NCBI RefSeq assembly: GCF_003287275.1
Contig: NZ_QEVW01000008.1
Coordinates: 248,001 to 312,000 of the forward strand
Source: Paenibacillus taichungensis
GTDB lineage: Bacteria; Bacillota; Bacilli; Paenibacillales; Paenibacillaceae
Reading direction: 5' to 3'
DNA: 64,000 bases
How positions within the stretch are numbered: the stretch's first letter is position 1; each line of letters opens with the position of its first letter. The notes beneath the pieces were generated by a model that made no database searches, was not told the DNA's origin, and saw only the letters and a list, made by a program, of their open reading frames with translations. The translations under genes and the position numbers were made by a program. Below are positions 45,542 through 53,834 of the stretch, one piece after another.

Positions 45542-46747
45542 ATGGATATGCTCATATTCGAAGTGGGAATTGCCGTTGCGCTGATTACACTTACGGGGCT
45601 AATATCTGCAAGATTACGATTTTCGGTCATTCCTTTCTATATTCTGATTGGTATGGCTGTTGGACCGCATGCACCACAGATCGGCATTGTGGATTTGCGT
45701 TTTATCGAAAGCTCGGAATTTATTGAATTTATGGGCAGGCTGGGTATTCTGTTTTTGCTCTTTTATCTGGGACTGGAATTTTCGGTCTCCCGCCTGATGA
45801 AGTCAGGCAAAGCCATTCTGACCGGAGGTATGTTCTACGTTGGACTAAATTTTGCTTCCGGTCTGTTGCTGGGATGGTTCATGGAACTGCCACTCAAGGA
45901 AACGTTGGTTGTCTGTGGTATTATGACGAGTTCTTCCACAGCTATTGTGGCTAAAGTACTCGTCGATCTAAAGCGTACGGCGAACCCTGAGACGGAGATT
46001 ATTATGGGCATGATCATGTTTGATGATCTGTTCATCGCCATCCATATCTCGATTCTGACGGGGCTTGTACTTAGTGGGGCTACCTCATTCCTCAGCGTCT
46101 TGCTCGTATCCCTGTCTGCGCTGCTCTTTATTGTGCTATTTCTGATCATAGGCAGGAAATGCATCAAGTATATTGATAAGGCACTCAACATCAAGTCATC
46201 CGAGTTATTTCTGCTTACGGTTATGACGCTGCTCTTTCTGGTGGCGGGTTTCTCGGAAACGCTGCATGTAGCCGAGGCGATTGGAGCTCTGATGATGGGG
46301 TTGGTTCTGGGAGAATCGAGACATGCCAGCCGAATTGAGCATCAGATTATGCCGTTCAAAGATTTCTTTGGGGCCATCTTCTTTTTCAGCTTTGGCCTGA
46401 CGATTGAACCCTCGACCCTTGGCGGGGCCGTAGGAATGACCGTGATTGCCGTTATTCTGACCATTGCCAGCAACTATGGTGCGGGCATGATCGCTGGCAG
46501 ACTCTCTGGGATGACTCCCAAGGCTTCTCTCAATGTGGGCTTCACACTCGTATCCCGTGGAGAGTTCTCCATCATTATGGCGAACATCGGCAAGGCAGGA
46601 GGCCTGATGGCATCCATTCAGTCTTTTGCCGTGTTATACGTATTGATTCTTGCAGTGCTTGGCCCGATTCTGACGAAAGAATCACCTTGGATCTACAGTC
46701 AATATGTTCGCTTGAGGAAAAGAATGAGGGGGAAAGAGACGGGATGA
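45542..46747 (+). CDS. khtU: KhtU-like CPA2 K+/H+ antiporter
   Basis: A 401-aa integral membrane antiporter of the Na_H_Exchanger/CPA2 family with about 12 TM helices. Typical segments: GRLGILFLLFYLGLEFS, CGIMTSSSTAIVAKVLVDL, MIMFDDLFIAIHIS (the conserved Asp-Asp) and GFTLVSRGEFSIIMANIG. It exports K+ in exchange for protons. No fused TrkA domain, in keeping with a separate KhtT subunit. Terminator at 46836-46877. Confidence 0.9.
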   Translation: MDMLIFEVGIAVALITLTGLISARLRFSVIPFYILIGMAVGPHAPQIGIVDLRFIESSEFIEFMGRLGILFLLFYLGLEFSVSRLMKSGKAILTGGMFYVGLNFASGLLLGWFMELPLKETLVVCGIMTSSSTAIVAKVLVDLKRTANPETEIIMGMIMFDDLFIAIHISILTGLVLSGATSFLSVLLVSLSALLFIVLFLIIGRKCIKYIDKALNIKSSELFLLTVMTLLFLVAGFSETLHVAEAIGALMMGLVLGESRHASRIEHQIMPFKDFFGAIFFFSFGLTIEPSTLGGAVGMTVIAVILTIASNYGAGMIAGRLSGMTPKASLNVGFTLVSRGEFSIIMANIGKAGGLMASIQSFAVLYVLILAVLGPILTKESPWIYSQYVRLRKRMRGKETG

Positions 46748-46835
46748 ATGATGCATCTGTTTGCCACGTCTTTACAGCGTAGGTTAGTACACAGATGCAA
46801 ACACATATTGAATCTAATTCAATGATTAACCGTTC

Positions 46836-46877
46836 ACGCCACACTGCTTGGAGTATATTTTCTCCTTGGTGTGGCGT
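46836..46877 (+). terminator. terminator of the antiporter operon
   Basis: ACGCCACAC pairs with GTGTGGCGT; an inner GGAG/CTCC stem stacks inside; TTTATTG follows. Confidence 0.7.
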
Positions 46878-46908
46878 TTATTGTACCGGGGAATGTACCA
46901 TCCCTTTA

Positions 46909-46936
46909 TTGACAGATGTATGAAGGCTGTTATACA
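46909..46936 (+). promoter_or_regulatory. sigma-A promoter for the alpha/beta hydrolase leader
   Basis: TTGACA, a 16-bp spacer, TATACA. The 10-bp palindrome AAGTATACTT at 46940-46949 lies at the probable transcription start and may be an operator. Confidence 0.55.
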
Positions 46937-46963
46937 AAGAAGTATACTTATGGAAGTAGGCGT

Positions 46964-46990
46964 AAGGCCGTGCAATGCACGGCCTTTTTT
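46964..46990 (+). terminator. leader terminator/attenuator before the alpha/beta hydrolase gene
   Basis: AAGGCCGTG-CAATG-CACGGCCTT followed by TTTT, about 20 bp downstream of the expected transcription start and 66 bp before the gene's ATG. Confidence 0.7.
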
Positions 46991-47056
46991 GGCTATATAG
47001 GATCATGCTCATTCAATCCGAACGGACTGATCTATGACAAGAGGAGAATGTACAAT

Positions 47057-48013
47057 ATGAATAATCTGCCTTCATATCATTCATCACATCATTATTGGAA
47101 ACAGTATCAAACCTTCTTCCCGGAACAATTCAGGCTAGGGGACCATGCGAATCCTGAAGAAGAGTGGTGGGAATCGAACGGGGTTCATCTGCACATCGAT
47201 CGTCTGCCCGCGCCCGATTCGCCGATCAAAATTCTGTTCATTCACGGAGCTGGAGGCAATGGCAGGTTGCTCGCGCCTTATGCTCGAATGTTGCAGCTCC
47301 GAGGCTATGAGGTAGTATCGCCAGATCTTCCACCGTATGGACTGAGCTATCCGTTGCCTGGGACACGTCTCAATTATGAACTATGGATCAAGCTGCTTGT
47401 TTCACTCGCTGCTTGGGAATTTAGAAAAGACGGCAAGCCGATCGTGGCGTTGGGAAGCAGCATCGGAGGCATGCTGGCTTATCACACGAGTGCACGCAGT
47501 GAGCACGTACAAGGCCTGATCGCAACGACATTTGTGGACACGAGTGATGCGGATATGCGAGATCAGCTTGCACCAAACCGTCTGGTGAGCCGATGGGGCA
47601 AACGTATGATGGATCAGTTTCCGGCTTTACTGGATCATATACGTATCTCTGTGAAGCAAGTATCGCGTATGCAGCTGATTACCAATAATCCGGAGTTAAC
47701 CCGACTCATTATGAATGATTCACAGGCGGCAGCGACACGTGTCCCGTTGGAACTATTAAGAACCTTCCTGAATAAGAAGCCGGAGGTAGATCCGGAACAG
47801 TTTGACCAATGTCCTGTACTGCTGGTTCACCCCGAACTGGACCCGATGACACCATTACGGTTCAGCCAATCTTTTTTTGATCGATTGAAGGTGGAAAAGG
47901 AATGCGTAGTGTTGGAAGGAACGGGCCACTTCCCTATAGAACAGCCAGGGCTGAATCAATTGGAAGAAGCCGTGTTACGATTTTTACATAAAATTGAAGC
48001 GCAACATTTATGA
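47057..48013 (+). CDS. alpha/beta hydrolase (lysophospholipase-like)
   Basis: A 318-aa serine hydrolase. Oxyanion strand ILFIHGAGGNGRLLAPYA; nucleophile Ser in VALGSSIGGMLAYH; Asp in HPELDPMTPL; His in EGTGHFPIEQPG. Start set at ATG 47057, 10 bp after GAGGAG; ATG 47048 is too close to that site, and the longer open frame reads through the leader hairpin. No signal peptide. Its 3' end overlaps the convergent PhzF-like gene by 6 nt. Substrate unknown. Confidence 0.85.
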   Translation: MNNLPSYHSSHHYWKQYQTFFPEQFRLGDHANPEEEWWESNGVHLHIDRLPAPDSPIKILFIHGAGGNGRLLAPYARMLQLRGYEVVSPDLPPYGLSYPLPGTRLNYELWIKLLVSLAAWEFRKDGKPIVALGSSIGGMLAYHTSARSEHVQGLIATTFVDTSDADMRDQLAPNRLVSRWGKRMMDQFPALLDHIRISVKQVSRMQLITNNPELTRLIMNDSQAAATRVPLELLRTFLNKKPEVDPEQFDQCPVLLVHPELDPMTPLRFSQSFFDRLKVEKECVVLEGTGHFPIEQPGLNQLEEAVLRFLHKIEAQHL

Positions 48014-48886
48014 AAGTTGGATTTGAATGTTCTTGATATGAACCGCGACCCCGCCCACTTGAATCTTTGTAATTTCATTGGCAATGCCCAGCGTTAATCT
48101 GGCTCGAATCTCCGAAGGGCGGTTCATGGTGTATCCTTGTTTAATCGTATAGGTTGTATCGTGGGAATCTGATAGTTGGTTGTATTTATGTAAATAACAG
48201 AGTAAAGCACCGTTAGAAGTACCCGTTGCGCTCTCTTCAGGGATATCGTAAAGGGGAGCAAAATTCCGGCATTCTGCCAGAGGGATTTCTTTATCTGGTT
48301 CAAGTGCAAACACATGATAACCTACGACATGGTTAGCTTTGCTAATTTCTGCGATAAGCTGAAAGTCAGGATTGATTTTTGACAGCACATCAACATGGTT
48401 AACCCCAATCAAGATATCGCGCAATCCGGTAGACACGATCTGTACAGGTAATTCGACGTGTAAATCATGTGTAGAAATACCCAGAGAATCTGCAATGTCT
48501 TGTCGGTCAACGATATCTCCAAACTCCGGAAGCGTCTGAGACAGATAGACTTCACCATTGTTTTGGACATCCACTTCAAGTATTCCGGCTAACGTCTCCA
48601 GCGTGTATGTACCTACCTCAACGATATGCTGTGCGTTCATTAAATAAAATAAGGCAATCGTTGCATGTCCACATAGATCAACTTCATCACTAGGGGTGAA
48701 GTAACGAACTTTGAAATCAGCCTGGTCCGATGGCATCACAAACGCGGTCTCTGAGAATCCAACTTGTCTGGCAATCTCCTGCATCTGGGAGTCGGACAAG
48801 TGTCCTGCTTGTAAAACAACTCCTGCGGGATTTCCGCCTAAAGGTTTATCCGAAAATGCATGTAACGTACTTACTTCAATGTCCAC
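48008..48886 (-). CDS. PhzF-family isomerase/epimerase-like protein
   Basis: A 292-aa member of the PhzF/diaminopimelate-epimerase-like fold. N-terminal HAFSDKPLGGNPAGVVL and FSETAFVMPS carry the conserved family Glu. RYFTPSDEVDLCGHATIAL, and ATGTSNGALLCYL in the second domain, are also typical. Catalysed reactions vary (isomerisation in phenazine synthesis and uncharacterised roles). No phenazine genes lie nearby. Single gene, convergent with the hydrolase at 47057. Confidence 0.9.
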   Translation of the reverse strand: MDIEVSTLHAFSDKPLGGNPAGVVLQAGHLSDSQMQEIARQVGFSETAFVMPSDQADFKVRYFTPSDEVDLCGHATIALFYLMNAQHIVEVGTYTLETLAGILEVDVQNNGEVYLSQTLPEFGDIVDRQDIADSLGISTHDLHVELPVQIVSTGLRDILIGVNHVDVLSKINPDFQLIAEISKANHVVGYHVFALEPDKEIPLAECRNFAPLYDIPEESATGTSNGALLCYLHKYNQLSDSHDTTYTIKQGYTMNRPSEIRARLTLGIANEITKIQVGGVAVHIKNIQIQLS

Positions 48887-49066
48887 ATTGCTACCTCGCT
48901 TGTTCAGTTATTTAGGTTCAACAGTTCTACATTATATCACGGTTCCTAATCGGGACTGTGAACCCAAACCTCTGCGAATTCATGATGATAGGTCAAATGA
49001 AAGACCGGGAAGGGTAATGAAGAAGGAGAGTATAACGATAATGCTATGGAAAGGCTGGAATCTCTA

Positions 49067-49993
49067 ATGAAAGCAATTGTGATTGAAAAGTTCGGTGGAG
49101 CGGAACAATTGAAGGAAATGGAAATGCCCAAGCCGGCATGTGGAGTGAATCAGGTGCTAATCCGCATTCATGCTACTTCTGTGAACCCGGTGGATTTCAA
49201 AGTCAGACAAGGTCATATGAAAGAGGCGGCGGATTCTTTCCCACTAATATTGGGCGGGGATGTTGCCGGTACGGTGACTGAAGCGGGTTCGAATGTCGCA
49301 AGGTTCAGAGCGGGAGATCGCGTATTTGCCCGTCCTCGTCATTTCGGGACCTATGCAGAATATGTAGCTGTGGATGCGGATATCATTGCCCGTATTCCGG
49401 AAAATCTGAGCTTTGAGGAATCAGCTGCCATACCGCTAGCCGCCATGACGGCATGGCAGGCACTTGTCGACCATGGGCGGCTTGCCAAAGGGCAGAAGGT
49501 TCTCATTCACGCGGGAGCGGGTGGTGTAGGAACCTATGCCATTCAAATTGCCAAATATCTTGGCGCTGAAGTGGCTTCCACGGCGAGTGAATCGAATGAG
49601 GAATTGCTTCGTTCGCTGGGAGTGGACCATTTTATCAATTATAAAAAAGAAGACTTCTCGGAGATTCTCTCCGGGTATGATGTCGTGCTGGATACGATGG
49701 GTGGCGACATTCAGCGTAATAGCTTCAAGGTATTGAAGGCCGGTGGACATCTGGTATCGCTTGTGGAACAGCCGGATGAAACGCTGGCTAAGGAAGCTGG
49801 TGTAACGGCCAACGTGTTCATGATGGAACCCAAAGGAGACCAACTCGATCAGTTGGCTGAGCTCGCTGCTGAGGGCAAGCTGAGACCCATCATTGATGAG
49901 ACATACCCCTTGAGTGAACAAGGACTGCGTGAAGCGCACGAAAAAAGCGAGACCCATCATACACGCGGGAAACTGGTCATTCGAGTAGATTAG
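49067..49993 (+). CDS. NADP-dependent zinc-independent alcohol dehydrogenase / quinone oxidoreductase
   Basis: A 308-aa MDR-superfamily oxidoreductase of the quinone-reductase type. MKAIVIEKFGGAEQL start, HATSVNPVDFKVRQG, GGDVAGTVTEAG, and the nucleotide loop VLIHAGAGGVGTYAIQIAKYLGA, given as IHAGAGGVGTYAIQIAK. No zinc-ligand Cys set, so zinc-independent. Start: ATG 49067 overlaps the stop (TAATG) of a possible 8-codon ORF at 49041 (MLWKGWNL) that follows AAGGAGAG. An in-frame ATG at 49046 would add seven residues. Confidence 0.88.
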   Translation: MKAIVIEKFGGAEQLKEMEMPKPACGVNQVLIRIHATSVNPVDFKVRQGHMKEAADSFPLILGGDVAGTVTEAGSNVARFRAGDRVFARPRHFGTYAEYVAVDADIIARIPENLSFEESAAIPLAAMTAWQALVDHGRLAKGQKVLIHAGAGGVGTYAIQIAKYLGAEVASTASESNEELLRSLGVDHFINYKKEDFSEILSGYDVVLDTMGGDIQRNSFKVLKAGGHLVSLVEQPDETLAKEAGVTANVFMMEPKGDQLDQLAELAAEGKLRPIIDETYPLSEQGLREAHEKSETHHTRGKLVIRVD

Positions 49994-50032
49994 GATTAAC
50001 GTTAAATGTTTAAGATAGAATTTGATCAAATG

Positions 50033-50104
50033 TACACCTCCTAAAATTTACATTGGACATAACCTTATGGGGAGTCAGTAATAATTTAGGAGGTGTATTT
50101 TTTT
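50033..50104 (+). terminator. intrinsic terminator after the oxidoreductase gene
   Basis: TACACCTCCTAAA pairs perfectly with TTTAGGAGGTGTA, enclosing a 39-nt loop with a small CATA/TATG hairpin, and a T8 run follows. Confidence 0.8.
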
Positions 50105-50289
50105 TGCGGAAAAGAGAGCAAATGAATAATATAATTTGAAGTAATGGAATATTACGGTATATACTTGATGTAAGTGTTGAAAGGAATGAGAACGATGTAG
50201 TCTATGAAGACTTAGATCCCAAGGCCAGATCTCCGCCTTAATTCAGATATGAGTGAGGTAGAAGTAAATAAACCTTAGGAGGATCTATA

Positions 50290-50841
50290 ATGAAAAATAA
50301 TATTTGGACAGGTCATAAAGTAAGATTACGTGCAATTCTCCCAACTGATTGGGATAAGTTCCACAATAATGATTCTGATTCTGACTGTGCTAGACTTTGC
50401 GATGTAATAAATTTCCCAAGATCGGAAGAGGGTACAAAAGCTTGGGCTGAACACCGGGCATCCCGTGGTCCTGATGGGGATAAAATTATGCTCGCAGTCG
50501 AGACTTTTGATGGAGTATTAGTGGGAAGTATAAGTTCGAATAACTGTGATACCCGAAATGGAACTTTTACTTACGGTGTTGCTATCTTTAGAGAATTCTG
50601 GCGCAATGGTTATGCTTCAGAAGCTATAAAAATATTGTTGCGATATTACTTTGAGGAACTACGATATCAGAAAGTTACCGCACATGTTTATGCTTTTAAT
50701 GAAGGTTCATTAGAACTTCATGAGCGTCTTGGATTTGTCCAAGAAGGGAAACTCAGAGATATGGTATTTACTAATGGACAGCATTACGATGAATATCTCT
50801 ATGGTTTGACTAAAAGTGAATACTCGAAAATGAAGATATGA
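50290..50841 (+). CDS. RimJ/RimL-type GNAT acetyltransferase
   Basis: A 183-aa GNAT enzyme of the RimJ/RimL-like group. VRLRAILPTDWDKFHNND start, FTYGVAIFREFWRNGYASEAIKILL (broken here as YGVAIFREFWRNGYASEA, the acetyl-CoA loop), and ELHERLGFVQEGKLRDMVF at the C-terminal end. ATG 50290 has TTAGGAGG 7 bp upstream. Substrate (protein N-terminus or small amine) unknown. Base composition is more AT-rich than its neighbours, as is the following interval to 52.8 kb, perhaps recent acquisition. Confidence 0.88.
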   Translation: MKNNIWTGHKVRLRAILPTDWDKFHNNDSDSDCARLCDVINFPRSEEGTKAWAEHRASRGPDGDKIMLAVETFDGVLVGSISSNNCDTRNGTFTYGVAIFREFWRNGYASEAIKILLRYYFEELRYQKVTAHVYAFNEGSLELHERLGFVQEGKLRDMVFTNGQHYDEYLYGLTKSEYSKMKI

Positions 50842-50845
50842 GAGT

Positions 50846-50870
50846 AGGCTACCCTAGTGGTAGCCTTTTT
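50846..50870 (+). terminator. intrinsic terminator after the acetyltransferase
   Basis: AGGCTACC pairs with GGTAGCCT over CTAGT, followed by TTTT. Confidence 0.82.
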
Positions 50871-51037
50871 CTGAATAACGGAAAATGAAAATTTAACTCG
50901 AGGCGGGATGTAGGCTGAATGATTTCTTTAGTTGGTGCTCAGTTTTAATGATGTTCATTTTCAAATGTAACTCTCAGAAATGATCCTCTAAAAGGGGTCT
51001 TGGTACTAGGTCTCGAATAAGACAGATATCCCAAAAT

Positions 51038-51874
51038 TTGTATGAATTGTTATATGTCCGATCAGATGATGAACTAGCCAGATTCATGGAACTTCGCGAA
51101 ACAATATCCAACATGGGGAGTAAATCCAAAACATCGGATATGATCAGCAAAGCTGAATCCGTATTAAAGGAATGTTTTATAAGCATAGCTAAAATGCGTC
51201 TTTCCAAAAAAAATAAGGATCTGTCGTATTGTCGAACCCACGCTCAAGAGATTGCGGGAAACATTTTCAAGTCGCTTGGTTTTTTGAACCAAATTTACTA
51301 TAAGCGGAGTTGGGGTCACTATCGTGAGCAAGTTAGAAATCTCTCCATTAAACCGGATAAACTAGACCCATACCTTGATACCATTATGTTCAGCCGTTCT
51401 CCAGATGAAATAGTATCAGCGTGCGAGAATCTGACAGCGGATACACTTTGTCTCATATCGGAGCGACAAAACAGCCAAGAAGAGACTCGCTCTTATAAAG
51501 AGCAACTGCAGGGGTACTACGAAGAGGAAAAAGGTATGATGAATAAACTGTTAACCGCGTGCGAAAAAGGCCATTACGAAACAGCCTTCTTCGTTGCTAT
51601 TGGGTTGCAAGACGGGTTATCCCGAATATTGTATGCGGCGGAAAAGGGACGCTGGCCTGGCATTATTGACTTGGGTGAGCATCGCGAATTTTACGTTAAT
51701 TATGGGTATCCAGATCTGATAGCATTGTTGGATCCAAACGATTTTGAACCGTTGCGATTAGCCGTCATACAGCTTATAGATCAATTGGAGAAGCAGTTAA
51801 AAAGAGAAGGTGTATCTATTAACAAGTTCGACTCTGTTGGTGAGTTCGAATCATTTTATATAAACAGAGTTTGA
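51038..51874 (+). CDS. unrecognised helical protein, probably truncated at its 5' end
   Basis: A 278-codon frame with no ribosome site at its TTG. The same frame stays open and protein-like back to 50984 (RGLGTRSRIRQISQN) without any usable start codon, and a TGA sits just before that. The product is largely alpha-helical and charged, for example SVLKECFISIAKMRLSKKN and GYYEEEKGMMNKLLTACEKG. It weakly recalls the helical C-terminal part of nucleotidyltransferase-type proteins, but no family is claimed. Reading: C-terminal portion of a gene whose first part was lost or frameshifted; an unusual start is the alternative. Confidence 0.5.
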   Translation: MYELLYVRSDDELARFMELRETISNMGSKSKTSDMISKAESVLKECFISIAKMRLSKKNKDLSYCRTHAQEIAGNIFKSLGFLNQIYYKRSWGHYREQVRNLSIKPDKLDPYLDTIMFSRSPDEIVSACENLTADTLCLISERQNSQEETRSYKEQLQGYYEEEKGMMNKLLTACEKGHYETAFFVAIGLQDGLSRILYAAEKGRWPGIIDLGEHREFYVNYGYPDLIALLDPNDFEPLRLAVIQLIDQLEKQLKREGVSINKFDSVGEFESFYINRV

Positions 51875-51949
51875 GGACATAGTGATCAAATAGGGTGTAT
51901 CTGATATAGCATAAGAGACTTTAATGAAAGTGACATTTCAAGCAATTTA

Positions 51950-52042
51950 TACGTACCTATTTACTTTTTACCCTACGGCAAATCTGTTCAAGTCATCGGA
52001 CCCATTAGTTTGAAGCAAAAAGGAATTGAACCGACTATATGA
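51950..52042 (+). pseudogene. 3' remnant of a WYL-domain (YafY/YobV-like) regulator
   Basis: Thirty codons reading YVPIYFLPYGKSVQVIGP and ISLKQKGIEPTI, then TGA. This resembles the last beta-strand/helix of WYL-domain regulators (LPYGKSV-EVI-P-L). No start; upstream homology seems to continue in another frame (KVTFQAIYTY), so the gene is decayed. Such regulators often sit beside DJ-1/PfpI genes like the one at 52132. Confidence 0.4.
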
Positions 52043-52059
52043 TTATTATCAAATTCAAA

Positions 52060-52096
52060 AAACTTTACTGACGGAAGATGTCAGTAAAGTTTTTTT
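52060..52096 (+). terminator. intrinsic terminator before the DJ-1/PfpI gene
   Basis: AAACTTTACTGAC pairs perfectly with GTCAGTAAAGTTT over a 7-nt loop and ends in a T run. It probably ended the decayed regulator's transcript. Confidence 0.85.
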
Positions 52097-52131
52097 ATAA
52101 TAGGGGTATCGACTAGAAGGGGGAGTGCACG

Positions 52132-52761
52132 ATGCATACCAAAAAAGCATATCTTTATGTATTTGATACGATGTCAGACTGGGAGGTTGGCTATTTAATT
52201 GCTGAACTAAACTCGGGAAGGTATTTTAGGAAAGGGCTGGCACCAATAGAGGTGGTTACTGTTGGTGTTGATAAAAGTCCGGTGACTACGATGGGAGGAT
52301 TGGAAATATTACCTCGCATTTCTGTTGATGAGTGTATGTTGGAAAGTACGGATGTGTTGATTCTTCCAGGCGGGAATACTTGGATGGAATCCATTCACGA
52401 GCCTGTATTGAAAAAAGCTTCGGTATCTTTGGAAAAAGGTCATATTGTTGCGGCAATATGTGGTGCAACCGTTGGACTTGCAAGGATGGGATTGCTGCAC
52501 TCCAGAAGGCATACAAGCAACGATCTGGAATATTTGAAAATGATTTGTCCTCATTACATTGGAGAAAAATACTATGAAATGGCACCGGCCGTAACGGATG
52601 ATAATTTAGTTACAGCATCGGGCATAGCTCCGTTGGAATTTGCGATGCATGTATTGAAGGTGCTGGATGTATTTACACTGGAGACTTTAGATTCGTGGTT
52701 CAATCTATATCAGACTCATGAACCAAAATACTTCTTCGAGTTAATGAATTCTATCAAATAA
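52132..52761 (+). CDS. DJ-1/PfpI family protein
   Basis: A 209-aa class I glutamine-amidotransferase-like protein. KAYLYVFDTMSDWEVGYLI start, DVLILPGGNTWME, and the nucleophile elbow VAAICGATVGLARMG with the conserved Cys. Related proteins act as glyoxalases, chaperones or hydrolases; the role here is not known. GGGGGAG lies upstream of ATG 52132. The remains of a WYL-type regulator lie directly upstream, so former control by it is likely. Confidence 0.88.
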   Translation: MHTKKAYLYVFDTMSDWEVGYLIAELNSGRYFRKGLAPIEVVTVGVDKSPVTTMGGLEILPRISVDECMLESTDVLILPGGNTWMESIHEPVLKKASVSLEKGHIVAAICGATVGLARMGLLHSRRHTSNDLEYLKMICPHYIGEKYYEMAPAVTDDNLVTASGIAPLEFAMHVLKVLDVFTLETLDSWFNLYQTHEPKYFFELMNSIK

Positions 52762-52842
52762 CTGACATTTCGATATTTTCGCATGGAGTGGAATAAGATA
52801 TAATAGTAACAATTTATTCCATTCTATGATGAGGTGATTCGG

Positions 52843-53580
52843 ATGTCCAATGAGCTCATTCAAGCGATTCAATTATTAAAAGAAAAGAAGTGGGTGGATC
52901 TGACCCATACGTTTGGACCGGAATCCCCACATTTCTCGGCTTTTGATGCGGCACAATTCGATACGTTGTTTAATCACGATCAAGGTTTCTTTGCCCAGAG
53001 TTTCAGATTTCCTGGTCAATATGGTACGCATCTGGATGCGCCAATTCACTTTGTGCGGGATACCCGGTATCTCGATGAATTGGGGTTGAAGGAGCTTGTA
53101 CTACCGCTGGTGGTCATTGATCAATCTGTGGCTGTAGAGAGCAATCCGGATTTTACACTGGATGTCGAGCATATTCTTGAGTTTGAAAAAGAGCATGGCG
53201 TTATTGAAGCTGGCAGCTTTGTAGCACTGCGCACCGATTGGAGCAAACGCTGGCCCAGTCATGAAGCATTCGACAACAAGGATGCTAAGGGAAACAGTCA
53301 TGCACCGGGATGGTCAGTCAGTGCACTAATGTTTTTGTTCGAGGAAAGAAAAATACAGGCGATTGGCCATGAAACTTTCGACACCGATTCAGCCGTGGAT
53401 TATCAAAAGAATGGGGCACTTCTCGCAGAATATTATGTACTTGCCCAAGATACATATCAGGTAGAGCTGTTAACGAATCTGGATCAGGTACCAGCCAAAG
53501 GTGCGGTGATATTCAATATCGTACCAAAGGCCGAAAAGGCGTCCGGCTTTCCAGTGCGCTCGTTTGCCATACTTCCGTAA
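52843..53580 (+). CDS. cyclase/kynurenine-formamidase-like family hydrolase
   Basis: A 245-aa metal-dependent hydrolase of the putative cyclase family (KynB-like). WVDLTHTFGPESPHFSAF start and the metal motif QYGTHLDAPIHFV (HxxxDxxxH). Later GHETFDTDSAVDYQ and LAEYYVLAQDTYQVELL. KynB members hydrolyse N-formylkynurenine; others act on different cyclic amides. No tryptophan-catabolic genes are adjacent. ATG 52843 follows GAGGTG by 6 bp. Confidence 0.87.
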   Translation: MSNELIQAIQLLKEKKWVDLTHTFGPESPHFSAFDAAQFDTLFNHDQGFFAQSFRFPGQYGTHLDAPIHFVRDTRYLDELGLKELVLPLVVIDQSVAVESNPDFTLDVEHILEFEKEHGVIEAGSFVALRTDWSKRWPSHEAFDNKDAKGNSHAPGWSVSALMFLFEERKIQAIGHETFDTDSAVDYQKNGALLAEYYVLAQDTYQVELLTNLDQVPAKGAVIFNIVPKAEKASGFPVRSFAILP

Positions 53581-53691
53581 ATCAGGGTTGAACATAGATA
53601 TATCGCAATGGACTCAGACACAGTTCAAACTGAATGATTCGCATAAGTAAATAACAGGGAGGAGGTGTGTATCCCTCCTCTGATTGTTAAG

Positions 53692-53724
53692 AAACCCAGG
53701 TCATTTTTACGACCTTGGGTTTTC
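53692..53724 (+). terminator. intrinsic terminator after the cyclase-family gene
   Basis: AAACCC-AGGTC pairs with GACCTTGGGTTT (one bulge), then TCTTCTG. A second weaker GGAGG/CCTCC hairpin lies just upstream near 53660. Confidence 0.65.
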
Positions 53725-53834
53725 TTCTGTTCAGGCAGAACTGCTGATATGGAATACTCCTATGGGCATTTGGATCAATCTTGTGTTAACATGTGCACTA
53801 ACTAACCCAATAGCATGATTAAGAAGGGGATACC

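Larger units (their letters stand above)
46748..47056. other. 309-bp interval with terminator, promoter and leader hairpin
   Basis: Holds the antiporter-operon terminator (46836-46877), a promoter (46909-46936), the palindrome AAGTATACTT (46940-46949) near the expected transcription start, and a terminator-like hairpin (46964-46990) before the hydrolase gene. Confidence 0.7.
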
